From Isoperla grammatica (Eukaryota; Arthropoda; Insecta; Plecoptera; Perlodidae): 64,000 nt of DNA. Positions 32,844 through 42,900 of this stretch are shown piece after piece; within the stretch, counting starts at the first letter, position 1, and each line of letters begins with the position of its first letter. The notes below the pieces were generated by a model, which was not told the DNA's origin, ran no database searches, and saw nothing but the letters and a program-made list of their open reading frames with translations. Made by a program: the position numbers and the translations under genes. The stretch covers positions 43,069,890 through 43,133,889 of the forward strand of contig OX246745.1 in NCBI GenBank assembly GCA_945910005.1, given 5' to 3'.

Positions 32844-32883
32844 AGTTCAGCCTACACACAACACAACAGTTCAGTCTAAAGCG

Positions 32884-32927
32884 TAGGCGTAGGCCTAGAC
32901 CTAGGCCTAGGCCTAGGCTAGCCAAAC
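32884..32927. repeat. (TAGGCC)n-like microsatellite
   Basis: A short run of GTAGGC/CTAGGC hexamers just right of the MITE. Confidence 0.8.
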
Positions 32928-33379
32928 CAGGTGTAGGCTCTACGAAAATTACGGCGTGACCAGAGTCTTATGTAAACTGTCAAATCTTTTAATTTGAAAA
33001 CTGTGCATGGCTATCTTCAACATTAAATCAGTAGTTTATCACTATACATACCTTATAGTAGTACTCGAAATATACTATTTATCACAATAACGGTAAATAT
33101 TAATTTTTTTAGAGGGCCCACTTCTGTATTGCATGCCGCTAGGCGCTATTCGGCTCGACAAAATGGCGAATAAGTGATATCCGTCCCGTTGTGTGGCCAG
33201 CATTGGGTTCGTTTGTTTTACCTACACTAATCGACACTTCACACTAGTGTAGGCTCAATCTCTGTAAAAGGCGTTTGGGTATTAAGTTTAAGGCTTAGTG
33301 TAAGGCGTTTGTTTTACCTCAGTATTACACTTTGCGTAGCACTTTCTACAACCGCTTTTCGGCTCATTTAGCTACTAGC
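32928..33379. other. intergenic stretch
   Basis: No gene or element was recognised. Confidence 0.4.
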
Positions 33380-33823
33380 AGGTTTGTTTTTTGTCCTGCA
33401 CTTTCTTGCGGTGCAGCTTTACGGTGCAAGCCTGAAAAACGCAATAGTGCAAGGCATGCAGGTTGCACTGAAGGAAGACAAGATAACACCCCAGTGTAGC
33501 AACGGTTAATGTGTAAAATAATATTTAAATTTGATAACGTCTTTCACATGGTTTCAAATGTGTAACATCGGATCTCAACTAAATAATTATTCTTAATGTG
33601 AATAGCAGTCGACGTGTATACTTAAAATAATAACCACATGTTAATTGAAGTTGCCGCCAGATTTCCTTACACTGCACTGCCACACCAGCTCGGTTACCGC
33701 TGCACTGTGCAATGTCCACCGGACAAAATAACGCGAGCAGTGTAACCTGCACGAAGATAAAATAACATGACGGTGCCAAAAAGCCAGCACTAGTGCAAGC
33801 TATGCAGGACAAAAAACACACCT
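33380..33823. mobile_element. possible 444-bp element with 21-bp inverted ends
   Basis: AGGTTTGTTTTTTGTCCTGC at 33380 and the reverse complement of 33803-33823 (AGGTGTGTTTTTTGTCCTGC) differ at one position. The subterminal sequences on both sides are rich in TGCACT/AGTGCA. No target duplication is certain. Confidence 0.5.
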
Positions 33824-34869
33824 AGTGTAGTGTACTGAAAAGGCGCCAAACAATTGTGTGAGTTCAAAATAAGGAGATCACTAATAATGAAAAACGCATT
33901 CTATTTCCACCGATGGTAAAACCGTAGCACTTTCATAATAAATAAACGTATTTAAAACTGATAGTAAATGTATATTAGGCTTCTTTGGGACTATATACGG
34001 AAATAATTTGGGCATGCACACCATCAACTTCTTATCAACCGCTCGGTTGTTTGAAATAGTAGTGTTGGAACCTATATGACTGGTATGAGTTATACCGTAC
34101 TTTCCGATGGGACATAAAGCCGATGTCCCCTTAGTCCTTTTCGAAAGAAATTCAAACAAAATAAAACACTAAACATCATTACAACGCTTCTAAAATCACT
34201 AAAATCAGAAATAGACCACATTTCTCTACTTTAACGTTTTCTTCGTTGCACAACCGTAGATCACAACCTACTCAATCACTAAACTTCCTTCAGATGTTAG
34301 TTGGTACGAAACAAGTGGAAGATGTATTCCCGCGACTCTCGAGCTGTGATTGTGACACAGTGACTGGTACCCGTCCCTCTCGAGCGGCTGTGAAGACAAC
34401 TGAACTGCGCACGTGCTCTTCCCCCATGTGTCTTGAGCCACAAACCTTGTTTAGCGTTCGTTTCATTTCTGTGTCTGAAAAGTAAAATTTGGAAACGCCA
34501 CAGCAGTTTCTCCTTCAAGAGCTGACATTGTTGAGTAATAATCCCCTATCCCCTCGATGTAAACCACATTGCTACTGCGTAGTTTCCCAAAGATGAGAAC
34601 ATCACCATAGTCCCAGGTGGTATAAAATAGGTTAAGTATAATATTATAGTCCGTGTTTTTATTTTTGTTCACTTTGGAATAGAGGTAGGCCTAGGGTTTC
34701 CAATCCAAAATAACAATCCTTTGTTATTGTATTAGGGAGATGTACTTGTTCACCGCGCAACTGCCAAGCAAGAAGCCACAGCTGCCGTATCGTGTTGCGC
34801 TCTCCGCTTGCAGGTTGCAACAGAGCTCCTGCAACCAGCCTACACGCGAGCAGACTCAATCGGAACCAC
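33824..34869. other. intergenic stretch
   Basis: About 1 kb with only short ORFs lacking recognisable domains. Confidence 0.4.
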
Positions 34870-34957
34870 GGGCATTGTCGAGGCCTGACTGAAGGACTTT
34901 TTCAGTGTTTCCTCAGTTACAAATTTAATAATAATAAAAATAATAATAATAATTTTT
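34870..34957 (+). mobile_element. SINE tail fragment with (AAT)n
   Basis: GCCTGACTGAAGGACTTTTT followed by TTTCCTCAGTTAC matches the body of the SINE at 23.1 kb and ends in an AATAATAAT tail. The tRNA head is missing. Confidence 0.6.
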
Positions 34958-35391
34958 TTTTTTTATTGAATGATTACAGGTTTACATTTTTCCAAGAAAC
35001 AAAATTAATTCGTTGACCACAAAGCCATACAAGTGGCTTGTCTGTGGATGGTACACAAAAAGAAAGTTATGGATCGGATATCTAAAGTTTGAAACATCGA
35101 ATATCTAAAGTTTGAAACACTTGTAGCTACTGTACAAACAAAATAAACCCAAAAAAGAAAAATATTCTAGTATTAGTAAAAAATTCTAGTATTATATTAT
35201 TGTATTATAGAATTATATTCTATTTCTATAATATTTATAGGGTTCACATTAGAAAAAAGAAAAAAATATATATATATATGTTATTCTGTAGGTTTTCGCG
35301 GACTGAAGAAGATGTAGTAATAGGTTCTCGGGTTGCTGTCCACGTTACTTGCTCTTTAGAGACTGGTTGCTGGCCCAGAAATGGGCCATTG
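34958..35391. other. AT-rich spacer
   Basis: AT-rich DNA up to the 3' end of the PLE. GGTTTTCGCGGACTG near 35291 may belong to the PLE terminal repeat. Confidence 0.4.
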
Positions 35392-35401
35392 TCAATGTCT
35401 C

Positions 35402-35435
35402 GACGTTTCGACAAAATCGCATTTGCCATCTTCAG
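35402..35435 (-). ncRNA. hammerhead ribozyme motif at the PLE 3' end
   Basis: On the minus strand the core CTGAAGA (fits CUGANGA) is followed by 19 nt able to form helix II (GGCAAA with TTTGTC) and then GAAACGTC, the expected core with cleavage after GUC. Helix III is minimal, as described for PLE hammerheads that work as dimers; helix I is only about two pairs here. The motif overlaps the last PLE codons. Confidence 0.65.
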
Positions 35436-35786
35436 GATGATCCGTTGGTTTCAGAGGCTGAGAACCGAATGGTTTCCTCTCCGGTGTGTCCATTGTTTTA
35501 TACCTAGCCTGGTGCGCTGTTATTGGTTCGCTAGGAGACCGATTCGCAGCTAGCCAATGGCGTGACGGCGTGTGTGTTGAGCGGTGGCGACGACAGCGCT
35601 TAGAGTGCGGCCTCGTCCAACTACAGCGCACCGGCGAGCGCACCGGCGTTCGTTCCCACCCGGCCGCGCGGGCCGATGTGCCCCTCTCTCGCAGTCCCGT
35701 CGCTCGGCCCGTCGGTCTTAAGATCTTGTTGGGACGCGCTCGGCTTCTCGTGGTCGGACCCGTGTATGCCGCTAGGTCGGGCGCGA

Positions 35787-36204
35787 TCATGTCGGTGTGT
35801 GTACTGCATCTGGGGGTGGGTTTATAGGTGTTACTTGCCGCGCCACCAAGATGCTCTTCCATACTGCGGGGAGCGTGAGTGAGTCGTCTCGTTTGTTCAT
35901 AGAGTGTTCTCGTTTGACAATCTCAATGGCTTCTCGGATGGTCCTTGTGCGATAGTGTTCCACTTTGGCCAGTATCTTTGTATTACCAAAGTCAATCCAA
36001 TGGGCTGTGGCGTCCACGTGTTGAGCCAGAGACGACGACCTCTTCCTGCGTTCTACCGCCAGTCTATGTTCTCTGAGGCGGGCAGAGACGCGCCGATTGG
36101 TTTGGCCTGCGTAGGTTTTCCCGCAGCAGCCGCATGGTACCTCGTAGACGCCCTGGGCTTCTAAAGGGATAGAAACTTTGACGTTCCTCAGTAGGGATGA
36201 GATC
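35787..36204 (-). pseudogene. PLE GIY-YIG endonuclease domain (shifted frame)
   Basis: Directly after the RT but in another frame, the minus strand reads IPLEAQGVYEVPCGCCGKTY then AGQTNRRVSARLREHRLAVE. This is the PLE form of the GIY-YIG motif (VYEVPC, then YAGQTNRR) followed by REAIEI and the NKRDD stretch. It ends in a stop at 35787, while a different frame continues to 35392. The domain nicks target DNA to prime reverse transcription in this family. Confidence 0.82.
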
Positions 36205-37528
36205 TGCCTGTGTTAAAGATAGTGGCGATGTTTTCTTTCTTAAGAATCTTCTTTATTCTGTCCGTGATTCCTTTTATGTATGGCATGGGGGCAGTACCTA
36301 AAGGCTTTTTCTCTTGCTCTTCGGCGACTTTAAACTCTCGGTTGGCTTGTTTATAGGCCTTTGAGATTACGTAATTATCGTAACCATTGGCGAGAAGAGC
36401 TGTCCTCAGTCCCATCATCTCGTCTTTCACGTGCTCCCTGTCTGCCAGTTTCTTAGACCTCGTGGCGAGTGTTTGAACCACTGACTTGAGCTGGGCCGGG
36501 TGATGGTGAGAGGCTGCGTTGAGATACCGATTAGTGTGGGTAGGCTTGCGGTAGACCGTGTGACCGAGGCTCCCGTCGCTCCGTTTCATCACTAATACGT
36601 CCAAGAATGGTAGCTGGTTCTGATGTTCCACTTCCATCGTGAACTTGATCTGGTCGTGTTGTTTGTTGAGATGGCACAAGAAATTATCGAGAGTCTCTCT
36701 CCCATGAGGCCAAATCGCAAAGATGTCGTCAGTATATCGTTTGAAAAACGTGGGTTTTAGTAGCGCTGATTCGAGAGCTCGTACTTCTAGTTCTTCCATA
36801 AACAGATTGGCGATGATCGGTGAGAGAGGCGATCCCATAGGCGCTCCTTGGACCTGTTTGTACATCTGCTCCTCGAATTTAAAATAAGTGTTGGATAAGC
36901 AGTGCTCAGCAAGATCTGTGATGTAAGCAGGAGGCTTCTTCTTCTCACGGATTATATCCAGAGCTTCTTGGACTGGCACTTGCGTGAAGAGAGACACCAC
37001 GTCAAAGCTTACAAGGATATGGTGTGGCTGGACGTTTAACTCTGCTATCATGTCTCGGAAGTGCTCTGCATTCTTGACGTAGGACGCTGCGTCTTCGGCG
37101 TGCGGCTGTAGACGTTTGGCCAAATGCTTAGCCAACGCTTGTAGTGGCGACCCAATAGAGCTCACAATCGGCCGCAATGGAGCGTTCTCTTTATGAATCT
37201 TAGGTAGGCCGTATATCTTCGGGCAGCACGATGAATTCTCCCTCAGTATAATGTACTTCTGGGCCTCAGGGCTGATCGGTGATGCGATTATCTTGGTTCG
37301 GGTGATTTTCTCCAAGTAGGTAGTGGGGTCAGCATCGTACTTCACGTAGGCAGCGTTGTTGAGTAGATGAGTCATCTTGGCCTTATAATCCGCCGAATCC
37401 ATGATGACAGTAGCGTTGCCTTTATCTGCACGAAGCACGACGACCTCGGGATTCTGTCTCAGTGCTTTTAGGGCTAGAATCTCTTCCCTGGTGATATTCC
37501 TCGGGGGTAGGCGGGCTTTCTGCAACAC
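36188..37528 (-). pseudogene. PLE reverse transcriptase
   Basis: 446 codons with PLE RT motifs in order: LRADKGNATVIMD (about residue 33), PKIYGLPKIHKENAPLRPIV (about 102), SFDVVSLFTQVPVQEAL (about 173), QGAPMGSPLSPIIANLFME (about 225), YTDDIFAIWPHG (about 264), LPFLDVLVMKR and the conserved HHHPAQ. The catalytic pair is present as YTDD, typical of PLEs that vary the residue before DD. A one- or two-base change near 36205 then throws the frame off before the endonuclease. The start given is a GTG only because of an upstream stop, so the true N terminus is missing. Confidence 0.88.
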
Positions 37529-37545
37529 TCTGCACGTCTCTTAGC

Positions 37546-37933
37546 GTACTTTCTCCTGGCTCACTGTGGGTACGAGATTGTATGAAGAAAGTCTTACCAG
37601 TCTGCTGCCATGTCTGACATAGTTAGCTCTCAGTAGTTGGGCTTAACCCCCCCCCCCCCCCGTGTTTCCCCCCCCCTACAATTCGGTGCATCAGCTGCGT
37701 GTTGCAATTTTCCACTGAAAATCAACGTGCGCTGCTTCACGCGCAATCTACCTGGAGGTATTTCTCTCTGCTTTCTCTCCCTCTCCCCCCCCCCCCCCCA
37801 CTTACTTGTGGCGACTCACATTCCCCTGCTGTCACTGGCGGCTGTCGTGAGGTTCCCTAGTGGGCCCAGCTTCGCGATGTGAGTGCCGACGTGCTTCCCC
37901 CTTTCCCCCCTCCCCCCCCCACCACCTATATCA
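37546..37933 (+). other. probable 5' UTR of Jockey LINE, with poly-C runs
   Basis: Between the PLE and the first ATG of the LINE lie four C-rich runs (near 37647-37660, 37666-37673, 37787-37799, 37903-37920). This is GC-rich compared with surroundings. I take it as the LINE 5' region, but the exact 5' end is unknown. Confidence 0.5.
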
Positions 37934-39680
37934 ATGCCACTCACGAGGAGTGAGTACCGCAAAGTAGCAGGTGAGCTAGACGTTTCAGTCTCGGAATATT
38001 CCAGTGAGGATGAGGTGACTAGCATTATGAACAGTCCTGAAAGCCCAGTTGGCAGTGATTATGATGCAGATCATGACGAGAATGGCGGCCAAGCAGCGGC
38101 CAAAACTGGCCCTTGTAAGAAAGTTTTTATGAAAACGAAGATCGGAAGTGATAAGGACATGTCAGACTTTGTTAAAGTAAAAACCAAGTCCAAGCGAAAG
38201 ACGAATGCTCCTAAAAAGAGGGGGAATAATGTCACTCCTGTTGGTAATGACAAATCAGGCGATACTATTATCTCGGTTGCAGGCAGTAGTAATGTTGCTG
38301 ATGCATCCCAGGGTCCAAGTTGTGTCACAACCAACAGGTTCTCTGTTTTATCAGGGGGGGAGGAAGATCCCTCCGCCATTAGCAAGCCAAGGGGAGCCTC
38401 TGGCGAGGACTCAGTGGCAAAGTCAGCAACAGTTAATGAGATTGGGGACAAACGGGGGCCAAAGCCCCCGCCGATTAGCATTCGTAACATTGAAAGCTTC
38501 GATAATCTGGCAAAGGGTGCCCATGATCTGTGCACTGAGCCATTCGGGTTTCAAGCCCGTGGGAATACCACGAGGCTAAACGTCAGCTCGGCCAATGACT
38601 TTAGAGCAATGATCAAATTTTTAGACACTGCTAAAGCTGAATATCACACCTTTACCCCGGTTGGGGAGAGGACTAGTAAGCTGGTTATTCGCGGAATCGA
38701 TAAAACTGCGAGCATTGAATGGGTTAAGGAGGAGTTGATGGCGAATGGGATTGAGAATCCTGAGGTATCTCAAATGAGGAGCCAGAGAGACCCTAAACCG
38801 CTGCTGCCCCTATTTCTAGTAAAAGTAGATCCATCCGAAACTAAAAAGTTTAAAAACATCAAGAAATTGTGCTTCTCACAGGTAACGTTTGATAAGTTTG
38901 TGGCACCGGGTGGCCCCCCCCCCCCCCCCCCCCCAATGCTACAGGTGCCAGAAATTTGGACATGTGGCTAGACATTGTACAAACAGATTTAAGGGTGTCA
39001 AGTGTGGAGCGGGGCACCCCACGGTCCAATGTACTAAGAAGAGAGAGGACAGCCCGGTGTGCGCCAATTGCAATAGTAGTCACACCTCAAACTGGAAGGG
39101 CTGTCCGATCTACCAGGAAGTCAAGGCACGCCAATTCGGCCAAGTAAGCGAGGATAAAGGGAATAAAGTAAATAAATATCCGGCGCGAACTGAATCAAAA
39201 TACAGGGAAGCCCCCCTACCCCGAACCAACGTATGGTTTAATAAGAATGTGCAGGGCGCGGGACGAAGTAGATCTGATGTCATCACTGACTTCCCGCCAC
39301 TTCGCAAAAATACACAGATTGTCCCCGAAGTACTTGGTGATGTGAGAGAGCGTGGCCCCAATAAGGAAAGGGAAACGCGTAATACTAAAGATAAAGATAA
39401 AGAATATGAATACGATAGTAATTGCTCAACGGGAAGTTCCACCTCGTCCGAGGACAGTGAGAGTAACTCCCCCTCGAGGAGACGATCAAGCCGCCCAGAC
39501 GAAAATAAGCGAGTTACGGAGGATAGAGCCTCAACAGAGCCCTTTGACACGAACTCAGTAAAGACATGGGCCGAACGTTTGCTTAAGGCTCTCTGTGAAG
39601 TCAATACCAATGCTGACCGTTTAGAAATTATCATGTCAATGGCAATGCCTGTGTTTCTAGTTAGGTCCTGTAACAGCAAT
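37934..39680 (+). pseudogene. Jockey LINE ORF1 (gag-like RNA-binding protein), frameshifted at a poly-C tract
   Basis: The first ATG is at 37934. An acidic/Ser-rich N-terminal half is followed by a PRE_C2HC-like region (AEYHTFTPVGERTSKLVIRG ... DPKPLLPLFLVKVDPSETK). After a run of 21 Cs at 38914-38934 the frame changes and CCHC zinc knuckles appear: CYRCQKFGHVARHC, a second near CGAGHPTVQC and a third CANCNSSHTSNWKGC. An Arg/Ser-rich tail follows. The insertion of BEL/Pao at 39681 removes the last codons. ORF1 of this group coats LINE RNA; this copy would make only the N-terminal part unless the C tract varies in length. Confidence 0.85.
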
Positions 39681-39890
39681 TGTTTACTGGATGAAAAGAA
39701 ATCAATATTTAGCCGATAAATAACTCATTTATATAAATGACAAGAATAGTTACAAGAACCAGCTAGAGCTATGGAAAAACAACAGAACACATAACAACAA
39801 AGAATAAAACACAATAATGAATTGAAAAGAAGTTAAATAGAAGAAGAAGGAAAACAAAGAAGTTAATTAAAAGATGGTCGCGATTGAACA
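39681..39890 (-). repeat. BEL/Pao 3' LTR (left copy)
   Basis: A 210-bp direct repeat of 50654-50857, containing the extra AGCTAT absent from the other copy. GCAAT precedes it at 39676-39680. Confidence 0.95.
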
Positions 39891-39915
39891 TTCCGGCCCC
39901 CATGAATGCTCTGCT

Positions 39916-42900
39916 TCATTGAGTGGGTAGAGGACAGAGTTTGACAACTGGGCGAGTGATGACTCCACGGGAAGTGACAACTTCTGCGACCCTCGTGACG
40001 CCGTCTTCACCAGGTTGTACGGAGGTGATACGGCCCATAGTCCAATGCAGAGGTGGGATATTGTCTTCCGCAACGATGACAACTGTGCCAGGAAGGATGG
40101 GGTTGGCTGGCGAAGTCCACTTGTAGCGTTGCTGCTGTGTGTGGAGATACTCCACTTGCCATCGCTTCCAAAAGTCACGGACGATCTTTTGCACCAAATG
40201 CCAACGAGATAAGCACGATGTGCGGTTGGTATAGCGCAGCTCATCCGGAGCCGCAGTCAGTGGACGGAATACCAGGAAATGACCTGGGGATAGGTAGGCG
40301 ACGTCAGCTGGGTCAGAGGACAGGGCGTACAAGGGGCGAGAGTTGAGAACAGCCTCGACTTGTACGAGGACTGTATTAAGCTCCTCAAAGGTGAGCACTT
40401 GTTCACCAACAACGCGCCGAAGAAGCTGCTTGGCAGACTTAACTCCGGCCTCCCACAGGCCGCCAAAATGGGGCGACGAAGGTGGAATGAAACGCCATTC
40501 TGTGTTGCAGCTAGAAGCCATTTCAGTAATTGTGTTCCGATGTACATCAGAAGCGAGTAGTTGACCAAGACGATTCATTTCGTTGATGGCGCCAACAAAG
40601 TTTGTGCCGTTATCACTGAATATAATGGTGGGATGTCCACGACGGCCCACGAAGCGACGATAAGCAGCTAGAAAGGCGGGAGTAGAGAGATCTGAGGCTA
40701 GCTCCAGATGTACAGCTTTGGTGGCGAAACATATGAATATGCATAAATAAGCTTTTAAAGTTCGGGCTCCTCGAATACAAGCAGCAGATATTGTGTATGG
40801 GCCGGCGTAATCCACACCCGTATTAACAAACGGCCCTAGGGTGGAAACACGTTCAAGTGGAAGGTCTCCCATCGGCTGAATAACGGGTTTTGGTTTTACT
40901 GTGAAACAACGATTGCACTTGGCAAGCTGTAGCCGAACTACGTTCCGCCCATCGAGAATCCAGAACCGCCGACGAAGGAAGGCATGCGTAGTAAGGGAAC
41001 CAGCATGTAAGTTGACTACATGAGCATGTTCAATTAATAAATGTGTAAGAGGATGATCCTTGGGCAGAAAGGCAGGGTGACGATGCTCATAGGCAATTTT
41101 GGCAGATGTAAGGCGACCACCCACTCTCAAAACACCGTCGTCATCTATGAACAAGCGCAGCTGACGTGTAAGACGGTGCCGAGTATCAGGACGAGACGCT
41201 TGTAATAGTTCTTCAGACAGTCTAGAGCGCTGGGCTCGCCGTATCAGGCACAGTTGAGCTTCCTGAAGCTCGGTGGTAGAAAGGGGTCCTGTGCGAAGCT
41301 GTTGAGGTTGAAGGCGATTAGAAATAAATCGGCGACAATAAGCGACAACTCGATATAAACGAACGTAAGACGAGAAGCGATTTTCTAGCGGCAATTGCTC
41401 CACTTGCATGGCGAAGGTGAAAACGGGAGGAGGAACCAATTCGGCAGTAACCTCTGAATCATGTTCATCGAGTGGCGGTGGCGAAGCAATCGGCCATTTT
41501 TTGACGGGCTCAGCTAGCCAGGATGGACCTGTCCACCAAAGAGAATGATTGAGTAGTTGATTAGGAAAGATTCCCCGTGAGGCGCAATCAGCTGGGTTTT
41601 CTTCGGAAATGACATGATGCCAAACCGAAGGGGGTAGCGTTTCTTGAATTTCCACCACGCGGTTGGCAACAAAGGTCTTCCACCGGTGGGGCTCAGCTAT
41701 TATCCACGACAGAGCAATAGTAGAGTCTGAAAATGCGAAATGTTCGGACACAGGCACATTATCCATGGTAATGAAAGTCTGACAATAGAGGCGAGAAAGC
41801 AATTGTGCAGCACACAATTCAAGGCGTGGTAAAGAAACTCTTTTAAGAGGTGCCACTCGTGACTTAGAGTTCAGTTGATGTAAGGTAATGGTCCCGTTGG
41901 GTGTAGTGACATGAAGATAGATGACTGCAGAATACCCTTCTTCAGATGCATCACAAAATCCAACAAGCAGCCGAGTATTGCAAGGTGATGATGGTATGAA
42001 TCGTGGAATGCGAAGTTGATTCAACACCGGCAACTGCTGTTGGTATTGACTCCATGCGTCGACGATGTGGTCTGGTAGTATGTCGTCCCAACCTACGTTA
42101 GTTAGGCTAATCCTTCGAAAGAAGACCTTAGCGCAAAAGGTTACAGGCGTAACCCAGCCAGGAGGGTCAAAAATCCTTGCCAACTGCGATAAAATTTGAC
42201 GTTTTGTTGTGGATGTTTCTGACCGTACTACATAACAAAAGGAGTCGCTGAATGGGTCCCAACCAAGTCCTAAAACCTTGAACACCGGATCGTGATCCAA
42301 TAAAATAACTTCTCGATCTAGTTTGGTTTGACGACAGTGTTCCGGGTCGAGCCCCGTCAGTAAGGCAGGGTGATTCGCACACCACTTTCGTAATTCGAAA
42401 CCGCCTCCTTTAAGACATTGAATAAGTTGATCACGGCGCTCCAGGGCCAGTTTAAGCGTGCCAGCGCCAGTAATAATATCGTCGACATAAGTGTCTTTAA
42501 GTAAGGCGTCAGCAGCAAGTGGGTGGCGATCAGAATCCTGGTGCGCTAATTCCTGAATGGTGCGCAAAGCAAGATAAGGGGCTGATGATGTACCGTATGT
42601 GACAGTGCGAAGGCGATAATGCTGAAGAGTCTCGTTTTCTGAAAATCGCCACACAATGCGCTGGAGGTCTTGATGCTCTGGACTAACAAGTATTTGTCTG
42701 TACATCTGGCGAACATCTGCAGTAAAAACAAAAGCGTGAAAGCGGAAACGAGAGAGAAGTGTGCCCACATCGTTTTGTAATTTGGGCCCAGTGAACATGA
42801 CGTCATTCAAGGAGTTCCCATTAGACGTGGAACTGGACGCATTGAATACAACACGTAGTTTGGTAGGTGGGTCGTCGGGTCTATGCACCGGATGATGCGG

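Larger units (their letters stand above)
35392..37545 (-). mobile_element. Penelope-like element, nearly full length, frameshifted
   Basis: A minus-strand unit comprising RT, GIY-YIG endonuclease, C-terminal TRSR region and hammerhead motif, in the order expected for endonuclease-bearing PLEs. Frames shift near 36205 (between RT and endonuclease) and near 35860, and a TAA lies in the RT frame just upstream of the called start near 37543, so the copy is inactive as it stands. A complete upstream pLTR is not seen; the Jockey LINE begins soon after. Confidence 0.85.
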
